Source of the DNA: Pegea sp. RAD2-039
Lineage: Eukaryota > Chordata > Thaliacea > Salpida > Salpidae
Direction: 5' to 3'
Assembly (NCBI GenBank): GCA_034620365.1
Contig: JAQGEQ010000354.1
Coordinates: forward strand, 806,001-870,000
DNA: 64,000 bases
How positions within the stretch are numbered: position 1 is the stretch's first letter; every line of letters begins with the position of its first letter. Of the stretch, positions 29,301 through 37,592 are shown one piece after another. A program made the translations under genes and the position numbers. The notes beneath the pieces were generated by a model, which had not been told where the DNA came from, did not search any database, and saw nothing but the letters and a program-made list of their open reading frames with translations.

Positions 29301-29808
29301 TTGATGATTTACATTTTTATAGTTTAATTTCTGTCGAATATTTAGATTGATTATACTTTTGTAATATTCATTAGGTTTGCATTAAACGAAAGATCATGAT
29401 TATTCAATCAAACTGCTTTTTCATTTTCATTCATCACATCACTTTTTTACTGCTTTCACGTAGTGAACTTTAGATTGTGCTTTTGTGGCTTTTCTGCTTT
29501 GTGTTTTACCCATTAGGGGTTTTAGCTAATACTGTAGTTATTTTTTATATCTAATATTTGTTAATTTATTAGACGGCGGCCTCGTCGCGGGCGTAGTTAT
29601 TGGAATCCTCGCCGTGTTCATCATCGTCATCATAGTTTTGGTGATTCTATGGCGTCGACTGGTTCAGACAGATTCCACCGCTTACCGAAATAAAACGGAA
29701 AAGTATTACCTTGAAATGTGAGTTAAAGGTTGTTTTTATCGAGTATTATTAATCAAACTTATTTTCAGTCCAACTGAATCGACCCAGGGGATAACTCGTC
29801 TTGTCTAA
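1..29808 (+). CDS. Giant EGF-NIDO-AMOP-VWD-FN3-SEA transmembrane protein (MUC4-like), 5' incomplete
   Basis: Multi-exon gene, partial at the left edge: bases 1-5 are the tail of an exon and a GTAAAT donor follows. Nearly all EGF exons are in phase 1 and join in frame. Order read from the spliced frames: a long cbEGF array with D-x-[DN]-E-C calcium motifs and C-x-N-x4-F-x-C-x-C hydroxylation-type motifs (to 19.0 kb), NIDO (19.1-20.3), AMOP (20.4-21.5), VWD (21.5-23.0), a cadherin-like fold (23.2-23.5), EGFs (23.5-25.9), FN3 (25.9-26.4), Thr-rich mucin stretch (26.4-26.7), SEA (27.4-28.0), two EGFs (28.1-28.5), then a transmembrane exon. The NIDO-AMOP-VWD order is that of the MUC4/mesh-type family. 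A role as a cell-surface adhesion or barrier mucin is inferred. Many exons are too short to show as long open frames. The first exon and signal peptide are not in the window. Confidence 0.88.
5662..5775 (+). other. Short EGF exon preceding Pro-rich exon, block I
   Basis: Exon of the large gene encoding one compact EGF module starting [10 protein letters not shown] and ending G-N-G-T-F-C-K, phase 1 on both sides. The equivalent exon of block II is at about 13300-13415 and is nearly identical, with a single Thr-to-Ala change visible in the NNTF(T/A)C segment. Confidence 0.85.
5949..6709 (+). other. Proline-rich exon of the EGF protein, block I
   Basis: One exon of about 254 codons, acceptor TTAG at 5948 and donor AAG|GTC at 6709. 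It begins K-C-R-N-V-M-L-L followed by a poly-Pro run. The centre is a minisatellite of a 20-residue repeat with the core GPPPP(Y/F)PDL(G/N)ETKPTK. It ends with Pro blocks and VNDTK. It lies between extracellular EGF modules, so a stiff, extended spacer is the simplest role. The PPPY strings resemble WW-domain ligands but would be outside the cell if the topology is right. Confidence 0.85.
6043..6582 (+). repeat. 60-bp coding minisatellite, about 9 copies
   Basis: Period is exactly 60 bases (20 codons), so copies align with the frame and with each other. Copies differ mainly at Y/F after the prolines, at LG/LN before ETKPTK, and at I/L before GPPPP. A tenth, degenerate copy (PSYGENTSS) follows. 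Nine near-identical in-frame repeats suggest recent slippage or unequal exchange. Confidence 0.95.
6844..7601 (+). other. Four small exons after the Pro-rich exon, block I
   Basis: Exon 6844-6883 encodes a 13-residue C-K-E-G-E-T-Y linker. Exon 6972-7100 encodes an EGF beginning C-V-D-N-C-L-F and ending C-E-C-G-A-V-E-V. Exons 7272-7400 and about 7474-7601 encode EGFs of the V/A-D-D/E-x-C type with the pattern C..G..C..NEVC. The next exon belongs to array II. Block II has the same series but with extra copies of the last type. Confidence 0.85.
8033..13034 (+). repeat. EGF tandem array II: three further copies of the 1.93-kb unit
   Basis: Units start with exons at about 8033, 9965 and 11898, a period of 1933 bases. 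They share array-II-specific differences from array I: E-N-E-C instead of V-N-E-C before the sixth EGF, S-A-D-C instead of F-A-N-C inside it, and G-P-I-H instead of D-P-I-H. The third unit again ends after its third exon, at a C-S-K-type junction, exactly as in array I. This shows that the three-unit block and its flank were copied together. Confidence 0.95.
13528..13909 (+). other. Proline-rich exon of the EGF protein, block II
   Basis: Positional homologue of the exon at 5949: it follows the same short EGF exon, starts with an E/K-C then L-L-P-P-P, and ends N-D-T-K before the same C-K-E-G-E-T-Y-D exon. It lacks the 60-bp minisatellite. Instead it has irregular Pro blocks mixed with acidic stretches (GEEDDKDEK) and a P-E-T-P repeat. 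The antisense open frame over it is a shadow. Confidence 0.8.
13996..15289 (+). other. Small EGF exons after the Pro-rich exon, block II (expanded)
   Basis: Exons at about 13996-14034 (linker), 14156-14281, 14531-14658, 14730-14859, 14921-15045 and 15162-15289. The last four are the D-D/E-x-C ... NE(V/I)C EGF type, of which block I has only two. The single-exon EGF was therefore amplified again after the blocks split. All are flanked by phase-1 introns and keep the frame open. Confidence 0.82.
15556..17268 (+). repeat. 1.71-kb EGF segment, copy 1 of a near-identical tandem pair
   Basis: Contains exons for about seven EGF modules: [29 protein letters not shown], the T-C-V-N-T-D-T-G exon, D-L-D-E-C-A-V-L-Q and [11 protein letters not shown]. 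Exons begin at about 15584, 15857, 16161, 16494, 16789 and 17025. Comparison with the copy 1799 bases downstream shows only about eight substitutions, most of them in introns. Confidence 0.93.
17355..19067 (+). repeat. 1.71-kb EGF segment, copy 2
   Basis: Near-perfect copy of 15556-17268, offset 1799 bases with about 86 unrelated bases between the copies. Differences I can see include CTC/CTA at the E-N-L codon, AGA/GGA (L-Y-R-N to L-Y-G-N), TTATAA/TTGTAA (I-I-N-S to I-V-N-S) and single intron bases. Splice sites are the same, so both copies should be spliced into the protein. A very recent duplication, or an uncollapsed assembly repeat, is likely. Confidence 0.93.
19091..20340 (+). other. 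NIDO (nidogen-like) domain exons
   Basis: Starts after the last array EGF with [14 protein letters not shown]. The exon at 19621 gives [13 protein letters not shown], the FFSTNG motif of NIDO domains, followed by [12 protein letters not shown] and [10 protein letters not shown], matching the APFW and VYY core. Exons at about 19917, 20140 and 20446 continue it, with [20 protein letters not shown] domains occur in nidogen, MUC4, SUSD2 and insect mesh, where they precede AMOP. Confidence 0.8.
20446..21500 (+). other. AMOP domain exons
   Basis: [15 protein letters not shown] then A-C-P-P-T-I-T-A-A match the start of AMOP domains (C..W......W....CPC). The later part has [15 protein letters not shown] and [10 protein letters not shown] with a W-C-Q-R-Y-x-E-K-R-P-S ending, all typical of AMOP. 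AMOP occurs in extracellular adhesion proteins directly before VWD, as here. Confidence 0.8.
21550..23000 (+). other. VWD-like domain exons
   Basis: [24 protein letters not shown] corresponds to the GDPHLVTLDG..Y.FNG.GEYVL signature of the MUC4-type VWD, with GDPH changed to LDPQ. A later exon gives R-G-L-Y-G-V-S-D-T then [10 protein letters not shown], equivalent to the G-L-x-G...DDF.L.NG motif. S-E-S-L-F-F-Y follows, as in MUC4. The domain is spread over about six exons. Confidence 0.78.
23206..23880 (+). other. Cadherin-like fold plus Cys-rich EGF exons
   Basis: N-M-P-P-I-F-N then [17 protein letters not shown] and G-L-F-E-W-I-P with F-F-A-T-D-S-N-E are hallmarks of dystroglycan-type cadherin-like/Ig-like domains. 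This is followed by C-G-C-E-N-N-G-S-C and an EGF with [12 protein letters not shown]. Assignment of the fold is by motif only. Confidence 0.62.
23940..25855 (+). other. Second cbEGF cluster (about ten modules)
   Basis: Series of D-V-N-E-C / D-I-N-E-C modules, usually with the intron inside the domain rather than between domains, e.g. after S-Y at 24122 and 24304. The exons run to the C-R-E-L junction at about 25911. These modules are divergent from one another, unlike the upstream array, so this cluster is older. Confidence 0.85.
25911..26440 (+). other. Fibronectin type III domain exons
   Basis: [14 protein letters not shown], then T-Y-L-V-Q-N-G-K and [21 protein letters not shown] match the FN3 B strand W, the L-x-P/D-x-T-x-Y core and the final strand. 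It is spread over three exons and followed without a break by the Thr-rich stretch. Confidence 0.75.
26441..26657 (+). other. Thr/Glu/Ala-rich mucin-type stretch
   Basis: About 70 codons dominated by T-T-E-A-T-T type repeats (GAAGCAACAACA units) within the exon that ends in P-E-I-T-T-T-L-P-like sequence before the donor at 26658. High Thr density with Pro is typical of O-glycosylated mucin stalks. The antisense Val/Ser-rich open frame is a shadow of this repeat. Confidence 0.85.
27408..28022 (+). other. SEA domain exons
   Basis: [17 protein letters not shown] then the exon at about 27809 with [22 protein letters not shown] match the SEA pattern, including a G-S-I-V-A version of the G-SVVV autoproteolysis loop (about 27876-27890). 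In membrane mucins this self-cleavage leaves a non-covalent heterodimer. Cleavage here is inferred. Confidence 0.65.
28130..28461 (+). other. Juxtamembrane EGF exons
   Basis: First exon: [18 protein letters not shown]. Second exon, 28331-28461: [19 protein letters not shown] ending C-Q-S-L. The donor is TTAA|GTAAGT in phase 1, the same phase used by both downstream terminal exons. Confidence 0.8.
29172..29257 (+). other. Alternative terminal exon A: TM helix, almost no cytoplasmic tail
   Basis: From acceptor AACAG at 29171 the phase-1 frame reads [20 protein letters not shown], then L-T-V-I-A-C-T-K and TAA at 29255. That is one hydrophobic helix with a three-residue C-T-K tail. An ATTAAA poly(A)-like signal lies at about 29381. 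It competes with exon B, which has the same phase. Confidence 0.75.
29573..29808 (+). other. Alternative terminal exons B: TM helix plus Tyr-containing tail
   Basis: Exon 29573-29717 reads [20 protein letters not shown], a TM helix ending in W-R-R-L, then a basic tail to K-Y-Y-L-E. The last exon, 29769-29808, adds [12 protein letters not shown] and TAA. Splicing makes Y-L-E-I, a Y-x-x-hydrophobic sorting-type motif. The exon is GC-rich compared with its surroundings. Confidence 0.8.
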
Positions 29809-29928
29809 ATATGATTTCTATTAATAGCTTTAACTTTTTCTTCTAAAATTTATTAAATAGCCTTATAATGTCTTTTAATTCTTAAATAGTTATTCTAATA
29901 GTTAGTTAACTCACGCGCAAGTAATTTG

Positions 29929-29934
29929 AATAAA
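29929..29934 (+). terminator. Poly(A) signal AATAAA of the EGF gene
   Basis: Canonical AATAAA about 120 bases after the exon-B stop codon. It is the first canonical signal after that stop. Confidence 0.55.
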
Positions 29935-30550
29935 ATACGCTTCTTCATCAAATGTATCTCTGTTTTTACATAAATACTAAAAAATATCTGACTATAGAAG
30001 CATCAAACAAAATGAATAACTTTTAGAAGTCTTAACCACTGAAAGTCTGAAACCAACAATTCATGTTTTTTTAATAAAAACTGTTTCTAATGAAGATTGG
30101 ATTAGTATGACTGATAAGCTGCTTTTAATATATTGAGTCGTTAATTCTTCCCAGACCGAGTCCTATCAGTTTAATGAGCTTCTAAAATTGGGTTTCTTTA
30201 TTGCATTCATTTTTGTTAGATGTAAACTAAAAAAAACCTTCTTTAGTATTTAGATTTAGTTTGCAAACCCTCTAAGCACAAAATATGTCCTCTCAAAGCT
30301 TGGAGTAAAGATGAAACAGAAATATTTTCTAAAGTTTTATTATAAACAAAAGTTTTATAGCAAAGAATATCAGTCTTTGACAACCAAAAAAAATTTAAAT
30401 TCAGTTTTTGGGGAAGCGTAAGGAACACGTTTAATTTCTAAGATAAACCGCTTTTCATCAAACTTTAAAAACTATCTAGAAAACATCAAAGAGTACATCA
30501 CTAATGTTTATAAAAAGTTCAAATAAAACTTCACAAAAGAATAAACATCA
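29935..30550. other. Intergenic, convergent gap
   Basis: About 0.6 kb of AT-rich DNA between the + EGF gene and the - ACTR8 gene. It holds the 3' UTRs. No open frame here looks coding. Confidence 0.6.
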
Positions 30551-33421
30551 TCACCACACAAAAGCACATCTCTCTCTTAAAATCCTTAACCCGTGGTTCT
30601 TCCATTCTTGCTGATCAATCCATAACTCCTGAGCAGTATCTAAACATGACATCACAGATCCTCCTTTCCAAGCGATTATTGAAGGATCAAGATCCTATGA
30701 AAGATCAGAGCTCAAATTAGAAATAAAAATTGAAAATTATTGACCTTTGGACGGTTTATAACTCTTATATCCACATCTGATTGAAAGTTTTCGAACTGAT
30801 CTTCACCGAGACACATCTTAATTTTATGAGTTAAAATATCGCGAACTCTTTGAAAGTTGGCTAGTCCTCCTCCAACCAGAAGAAGACAGCTTAACATTCT
30901 TTTCTTTGTTTCATTTTCCATGCTGTCAGGACAATTGTTGATGCTCCATAAGATCGCTTCTTCCAATTTCATCAATCTGTTCGCGAGGACATAAAAAATG
31001 ATATTTTGGGAATATATAAAAAATTGAATTACTTTTTCGTGGCGAATTTATTTGCTGATTTTTCAGATATTTTTTGAGATTTTTTGCAAACCAATGCCTT
31101 AAAATAAAGTCAACAATAATAATAAAATTAGAAAATTTTTTCTACAAACTTCGGTGTGTTTGGGTCTTGTAGAAAGCAAATAATACTCATCATGAGGATC
31201 TTCATTATCACCTGGATTTGCAGTAGCAAATCTTAGTCCAAAATCCTCATCTAAAGAGTTAAGATGAAACAAAGATAAAGGTGCCTTAAAAGAGAATCTT
31301 GTAAAATTTTATGAAAAATAACATCAGAAGATAATAACTTGTAAAGTTTCTTTCCCAAAACTAATAGAATATTCATCTTTATGTTGATCTGGTCTTTCTA
31401 AGATGAATTTTTCTTCACGTGAAAATGTTGCTTCTACATCTAACGTGCAGTGAGTTTTCTGTAAAATCAAAACAAAACCAACTTTCAGTAAACAATAAGC
31501 ACAAGTATCAAAACCTTTAATTTTTCTAATAAAAGCCAATCCATTCTATGATTAGGATCACAATCCTTATAAGGAAATTCATTTTTAAGTAGCAGGTGAT
31601 AAAAAGTCTTTGTTATATCTTCACCTCCAACATTAAAGGTGATCCTACCAAAAAATTATTAAATAAAAGGAAGTAACCAACAACAAAGCTAACGAACCTT
31701 GTATCTTCCAACGACAAGCCGTCATCAACACAACATACTGAAGTTTTTTCATGTCCTATATCTATAACACATGCTGCCCCAACTCCACAACCATAAGTGG
31801 CACAGACAGATTCCTGTAAAGTGCTTGCTTAGTTTAAAATCATTTTTTGGTTGAACTTTTGAGCAGTTGATGAAAGGAAGCCAAATTTCTCTCCTATCTG
31901 CTCATGGGCTTTGACCATAGTAGAGAAGGACATGCCCTGACTTTTCTTACTCTACATATTTACTGCTTGATGACACGGCCCAGTGTCCTGGGACAGTGAT
32001 ATTAAGATCAACAGATTGTAAATCTTCTGTCTAGGTTCACTTCAATTTGCTTTTCCCGGAGCAACCACAAGGTAGTAGGACTCTAGTTGGAGAAGATACT
32101 TTCTGTGCTCGTTAGGTTGCGTATTATAGCGCGGTATCTTTGACGCGAATTGGGATTTGAACCCTAAAAGTACAATAGATTAGCAGCCAATCGACCTGAC
32201 CACTCGTCCATCTCGTTGCTTATTAAAACTAATTACTTTAATAATTATTATACATTAAAAATATGATAATAATTATTAACTTGATGGACTATTGTAGATA
32301 TGAACCCCATGTCTATAAGTAGCATTGAGATCAAATACTTGACATGTGATCTGTTGAAAATATCAGGAACTAGAAGAATACATCTGTATTTATAAAAAGT
32401 TTAATACTGTATCAAATTCAGGTCTATGTAGAGCTGACCTGTATTTAGGAATTTCTGTTTTTGGTATCTTAAACAATTTTTCAATTTCTTTTTCCCAAAT
32501 TATCTGTAGATCTGCAAGAACACCTTGCAAAGATTTGTGCCTCAAATTAAGCTGTCCGTTTTTAATTGGCCAAAATAAGTCATAGCATTCAGAGTCTTTG
32601 AGATAAAGAGCCTAAAAAATGTTTAAACATGTAAAATATTATCTTTGATCAAAATAAGTTATTAGAACTTGACATTTAGAAAATCATCATAAAAATATAT
32701 CTGGCGAAAACAGTTTGTTCAAGATTCAATTTCTCAAATGACTCTGACCTCTTTTCCAACAAACGACTGAGGGTCTGATGATGTATCTGTCCATTTACTT
32801 GCTTCCCCGACAAGCTGTTTAGCTTGAGGCAAACTTTCTGGTTTCACTTCCTGATCAACTTTCCTTGTTCTCAAAGTCGGTGATTGGAGAAGTTCTTTTA
32901 TGTCTTCTTCACTTTTTTCCACGTTTACTTTCTAATGAAAAAAACAAATTTTGCAAAAATCTTTTTCAAGCAAGCCTGTTGAACAAATATAAAACTCAAA
33001 AAAACAACAAATGAAACTGACGTTACTCTGTTTTAAAAAATTGATGTTTTCATCTCTTTGGTACTCTAAGCCCTTCCGTCTCCAAGCAACTACATGAGGT
33101 ACACAATGAGGTTGTCGATCCCACGCTCTTCCAATTCGAAGATTAAACGAACCAGGATGAATCACTATCGTTCGGTTGGCTAACTCAGTGATTGACTGAA
33201 TTATAAGAAGATAAATGAAAATAAAACTTTTTTATTATAAATTTTTATGATTTTAAAATTATTTTAGATAACAAAGATAAGTAAAATGAGTGCTATTATA
33301 AAATAAAATTATTTTTAAAAGAAGTAAATATTGTGAGAACCTCAGCATCATCATCTTCAGAGAGTCTTTGATCATCAGCTTGATAATTATTATTTAATGA
33401 CTCACTTATAACACGATTCAT
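30551..33421 (-). CDS. ACTR8: Actin-related protein 8 (INO80 complex subunit)
   Basis: Twelve exons, about 551 residues. Exon bounds from the 5' end: 33421-33341, 33195-33022, 32931-32749, 32611-32439, 32383-32281, 31813-31698, 31644-31515, 31458-31339, 31284-31150, 31097-31033, 30976-30745, 30694-30551. Arp8 is a nuclear actin-fold subunit of INO80 that binds actin and nucleosomes. Visible signatures: IVIHPGSFNLRIGRAWD near the N-terminus (phosphate-binding loop), KWTDTSSDPQSFVGKEALY, F-W-P-I-x-x-G-Q-L-N, L-V-P-D-I-F-N, V-H-Q-E-S-V-C-A-T-Y-G, NEDPHDEYYLLST, L-L-V-G-G-G-L, and the C-terminus A-W-K-G-G-S-V ... R-E-R-C-A-F-V-W. All match human ACTR8. It is slightly shorter than the human protein because the N-terminus and the acidic insert are short. 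Intron 5 carries a SINE. Confidence 0.94.
31865..32226 (-). mobile_element. tRNA-Ser(GCT)-derived SINE in ACTR8 intron 5
   Basis: Read on the minus strand, the head (32226-32150) resembles tRNA-Ser: A box TGGACGAGTGG, anticodon loop CTGCTAA (GCT) and B box GGTTCAAATCC, but with a shortened variable arm. The body (GCGTCAAAGATACCGCGCTA, then CCTAGACAGAAGATTTACAA) matches 58855-59030 closely. The tail contains a CACTGTCCCAGGACACTGGG inverted motif. The element has no coding capacity. Confidence 0.82.
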
Positions 33422-33429
33422 TTTCTTAG

Positions 33430-34610
33430 AACAATATTCTATTAAAGATAAATTGCATATTCATACAACACTAATGGTAGAGTACAAAAATAATTATCAA
33501 AAATATAATCACATAAATCATTTTCACAATTGATTTAAATATTTGAAACGTTTTGTAGCAATTAAAAAACATAAACCAAATTTCATTTTTATAATTTTTA
33601 TTACTAGTAATACCATTTAGTATATAATCACAAATGTTTACCTATTATTGGTATTTTAACAAAATCTTCTATATCTATTAACTCTGGACTAATTTATAAA
33701 ATACTAAACAAGGGTCAATGGTTTTGTAATAAGTAATTGCTTTAAGAATAGTTCTGTTTAATCAAAACTATTGTACTTAAAAAAAAGGAAAAAACACAAA
33801 TTTCACCAATAATCAAGACAAGATTGTCAAATATCAGAATAATAAATTGGTTATAGTTTTATAAAGTAGTAAGTTTCACAAAAACTAATAACTAAATTAA
33901 AGAATAAAAACTAAATTACAATTTTAATGAAATTAGCTTTAAATAATACTAGGTGAATTATTTCAAACTATATAAATAAAATTAATTCCTTCCATAAAAA
34001 GGAAATTGAAATAATGAAAATTAGGTTTATTTTATATTAAATACTAAAAGAATTTGTCAAAAATATTTAACAACCTCTAAAAATAAGAATTTTGTAAGCT
34101 TTAAAAGGCCAACAAAATTATATTTTAAATAGTTTAAATCTAATCATAAAGTTGATTTACATATCTTTGCATATATTCAATTGAAATGATATAAATGAAA
34201 CAAACCACTAATCAAAAAAATGTCGATGGGTTTATAGTCTTTGTTTGGTCAACTTTTTATTGGTTACTCTTTCTTCTCATTTTAGATCAACTTTTAGGTG
34301 ATTTTTTGCTTCAATATAAAATTATTTATCAACAGAAATTTATCAATTAAAACTATAACAGTCTGTCAATTCTGTATTTAATATCAAAATAAACCATTTA
34401 AAAATAATAAGAATCAATTTAAATTTATAATTTGACTTAATAAACTATACCAAGTAAAAAACTATTTTATTAAATAATCTTTCAAAAGTATAATTGATAA
34501 ATAGTCAATAAATGAAACTTTTTATGAAAATTTGCCCAAATTTATTTATTTAAACTCGAAAACAATTCACAAATACTATAAAGAAAATAAAAATCAAGTA
34601 ATTATATTTC
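33430..34610. other. AT-rich intergenic gap
   Basis: About 1.2 kb between the ACTR8 start and the MRPL42 stop. Strongly AT-rich, with no convincing coding frame, RNA gene or repeat. It should contain the ACTR8 promoter. Confidence 0.6.
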
Positions 34611-34615
34611 ATTTA

Positions 34616-35089
34616 TTATTGCTGTGGTCTATCAGTCTCATCATATTCAGAATACCAAGGTTTGCCTCCCTTTTTATAAAACCAACGATGTTTTGAAGTA
34701 TAAAAAATCTGTCCAAGTTCATTAGCTGTTCCAGGTATATCACGATCTCTCATAGGGAATAAATGCTCAGCTCTAGATTCTACTGGTTTATTAGCTCTTT
34801 CAGCTGTATAAAGTCTTTCTTCAGCTATTTCATTTGCTGTTGTATAAGCAACGTATCGTTTGTCATCTCGTGGAATAGGTATGGTATCTTCATACAAAGT
34901 TGTTTTTTTAGGATGATACATTGCGATAGTTGTTCTATCTTGAGATAAAGCTACATGTGGGTAGCCTGGATCTTGAAAGGGATCAGATTTGCTTGAGTAT
35001 GAAGACATACATACTTTGAAACAATCTTTCAATATTTTATAATTTTTTATATTAGCATTAAATCCACTTTTACAAATCAAAAAACACAT
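34616..35089 (-). CDS. MRPL42: Mitochondrial ribosomal protein mL42
   Basis: Single exon, 157 residues. Residues 46-75 (H-V-A-L-S-Q-D-R-T-T-I-A-M-Y-H-P then Y-E-D-T-I-P-I-P-R) align with the LTSDGRTIVCYHP...YEHTKPIPR block of human MRPL42. The C-terminal L-G-Q-I-F-Y-T-S-K-H-R-W-F aligns with LSKMFFTTKHRW. The first 30 or so residues are basic with hydrophobics, consistent with a mitochondrial presequence; an internal Met at residue 28 could be an alternative start. Length is close to the human protein (about 142). It is a subunit of the large mitoribosome and is intronless here. Confidence 0.87.
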   Translation of the reverse strand: MCFLICKSGFNANIKNYKILKDCFKVCMSSYSSKSDPFQDPGYPHVALSQDRTTIAMYHPKKTTLYEDTIPIPRDDKRYVAYTTANEIAEERLYTAERANKPVESRAEHLFPMRDRDIPGTANELGQIFYTSKHRWFYKKGGKPWYSEYDETDRPQQ

Positions 35090-37592
35090 TTTGCATTGAT
35101 ACTTAATAATATCGATTAAGAAAGTTTATACACGGTCAACTTGTATACAAGTGTGCAAAATGGCTTTTTGAATATTTTGATTTAAAATATAGTTCAGTAA
35201 AAATTCACATGTTTCAGAAACAAACTTAAAACCCGTTTATATTTAACCTGAACAGGATAAATAAAAATATAATTTAGTTCTATAGACTATGCAAGTTTGT
35301 CAGATAGCTTATTAAAGATTATAAATTATCTAAAAAGCGTTAAAATTGCTGCTATGAGTTTCATTAAAATTATTATTTTTTTAGATAATATTTAGGTTTC
35401 AAATTTATTAATATATGTTACTAATGATTAAAAAACTATTTGATATTTTTTATAACAGAAAAAAGTTATGGACCTCCCAAAAATAAAAAACTAGTTGATC
35501 ATTTGTGTATACCGGCAGTCTTTTATAGTATTTTTTTATAATCATTTTATTGATGTATAATATAATAGTATTAGAAGTATGGACTACTTCGGCTGAGAAC
35601 GGCAATGATGTAAGAAATTATAGAGACCCAGCAGTTACTTATGCAGTAGAATTCCACTGTCCACGCCAATAAGCTATGCAGCGAAACAAAAGGAATGATG
35701 CGGCTACGCCCAACAGGTGTCGCAGCAGCAGCCAGAACGACAAGTACAGTGACAAGCTGTCTACGAGGTTCCAGCTCCGGCTTTAAATTCAGGGTTTTAC
35801 GTCTCCTGGAAGTGTTTTCATAAAACAAGATAATAAGGCCCATCTACTCTGGCTTTGTATGTGTCTACCCGGGCTCGAACCTGGGACCTTCCGCATGTTG
35901 GACGTGTGTGATAACCGCCACAATACGTACATGGTCTATAATATAACATATCTGTAAAATATTAATAAACTAAATTGAAATTTCGTTGCTTATATCTAAT
36001 AAAAGTTTCAATAAAAATCTAAAGCTTAAATGCCTGTAAGAATTTATGTGACTCTTAAACGGTAATGAAACTTTACTTTTTAAACAAAAAACTATAAGAC
36101 AGTTGCTATAAAAGTAATATGCTTTTTGAACTAGCCATTTAATTTTTATTTACTGATTATATTATAAGGAAATCTGCTGAAGTGTTGCAATATTTTTGCT
36201 TAAATTGTTTACAAATACATAACAAATGAAAGTAAAATCTATGTTGAGTTGAATTTATTAGACAACAGTTTAAGCATACTGCATGGATTACACTTATATA
36301 CGTTTCAAATTACAGCTATACTACATATTATAGAAGTTTAAGCGTAAACCATAGAATAAAAAACTCGACAAAAGCTATATATTATAATATTTTAGTAACT
36401 TTATTTTGTATAGCAAGTAAACTGCTTATTTTTTAGATAACTGCCATTCATTTTTTTATTCGTTCTATCTGATTGAAAACGTGAGTAGGTCTTTCTTTAG
36501 CAACGTTATTAGAGATGTAAGTTTTAATACCCACAACACCAGTTTAAATTCTATAATTTAGAACCTACACCCCTCTATCGGGGTTAGTTCAATACCGTAG
36601 TCAGTGGAAAAAATTATTAAGGTTTGTTTTATTAATCTTTAATTAAATCTTTAACCTGGCAGTAAGGGGTTCAAACAACTCATCTGCAAAACTTCAAATA
36701 AGCTGTTTAACCCAATGTGGTATTGTTTCTCAACTAAAATTTGATACTTTTTAGATTTTGTCTGAAAGAGTTCTTAATAGTTTTATAACATTTGTTTTAA
36801 CTCATAATATACTAACTTTTTGTTCAGAATTACCACAAACATCAAATTTTACCATTTTGTATAATAATTATAATAGGTAGGAAAGAATTTTTTTGCTTTA
36901 AAATTTATTTTTTGTTTTAGTTTTTAAAAACATTGATTTGTAAAATGTGATTTTTGTTTATAGACAGAATGTTTGTTAGCGTGTTCATATTCTACATTTT
37001 GTTGGTCTTAAATTTTATAATGTTTAGTCGAGATAAATTGAAAGTTATATTTTAAAACTTTATTGTATCATTTTGGTATTTAAATTTTTTAGTAAATCAT
37101 AAGTAATTAAGAAATTGTCCATAAAAATGTTTGCTTTAGTTTTAACTTTTCAAATTCATAAACTAATTTTATTAAGTAGTTTGTAATTTTAGATTTTATT
37201 CTTTTGATTATAGAAACAGTTTTTTGTTGTTTAACTATTATTTTTTATATTAAATTTTAAGCTTTATAATTAATTTGATTCAAATATTTGTTTGATTATT
37301 ACTTATCTAACTTTTATTATATTTTCTGAAATTTATTTTATTGGTTTTTTATCTTTTCAATTAGATTCAAAATTGAAATCTAGTATTATTATTGAAAATT
37401 AGTGGTTTTAGATTAGGTCTTAAAGTTGATAATGAAATAGGTTTATTGAATTATTTGAGATTTAAAAAATAATAATTTTTACATCAAGAAATAATGTTGA
37501 ATATATCAAACCATTTGTTAATTATTTTTTATTTTTTTCTATTAGATAGCTATATTATAAATTTATCTAATATTTTTATAAATTGTTTCAAA
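35090..37592. other. Divergent intergenic region between MRPL42 and GNL2
   Basis: About 2.5 kb. Apart from the SINE at 35571-35935 it is AT-rich with no supported gene. The two flanking genes point away from it, so both promoters should lie inside, but no motif stands out. Confidence 0.6.
35571..35935 (-). mobile_element. tRNA-Val-derived SINE, copy 1
   Basis: On the minus strand the head (about 35935-35865) is tRNA-Val(AAC)-like: GTGGCGGTTATCACACACGT, then CCAACATGCGGAAGGTCCCA and B box GGTTCGAGCCC. The body shares AACCTCGTA...TGTACT...GACACC and GTGGACAGTGGAATTC with the elements at 44985 and 56262. The open frame on this strand is incidental. Confidence 0.85.

Noticed and set aside
29796-29808. 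PDZ-binding C-terminus on the exon-B tail (I-T-R-L-V)
   Set aside because: The -2 position is Arg, not Ser/Thr or a hydrophobic residue, so it does not fit the usual PDZ ligand classes.
32150-32226. Functional tRNA-Ser(GCT) gene
   Set aside because: A and B boxes are present, but the long variable arm is missing, the acceptor stem does not pair well, and a conserved SINE body follows directly.
35865-35935. Functional tRNA-Val gene
   Set aside because: Good B box and anticodon region, but the acceptor stem is mismatched and the sequence continues into the SINE body seen at two other loci.
37494-37592. Upstream start for GNL2 at 37494
   Set aside because: The extra residues are hydrophobic and absent from the family. 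The Met at 37593 starts directly at the conserved basic N-terminus.
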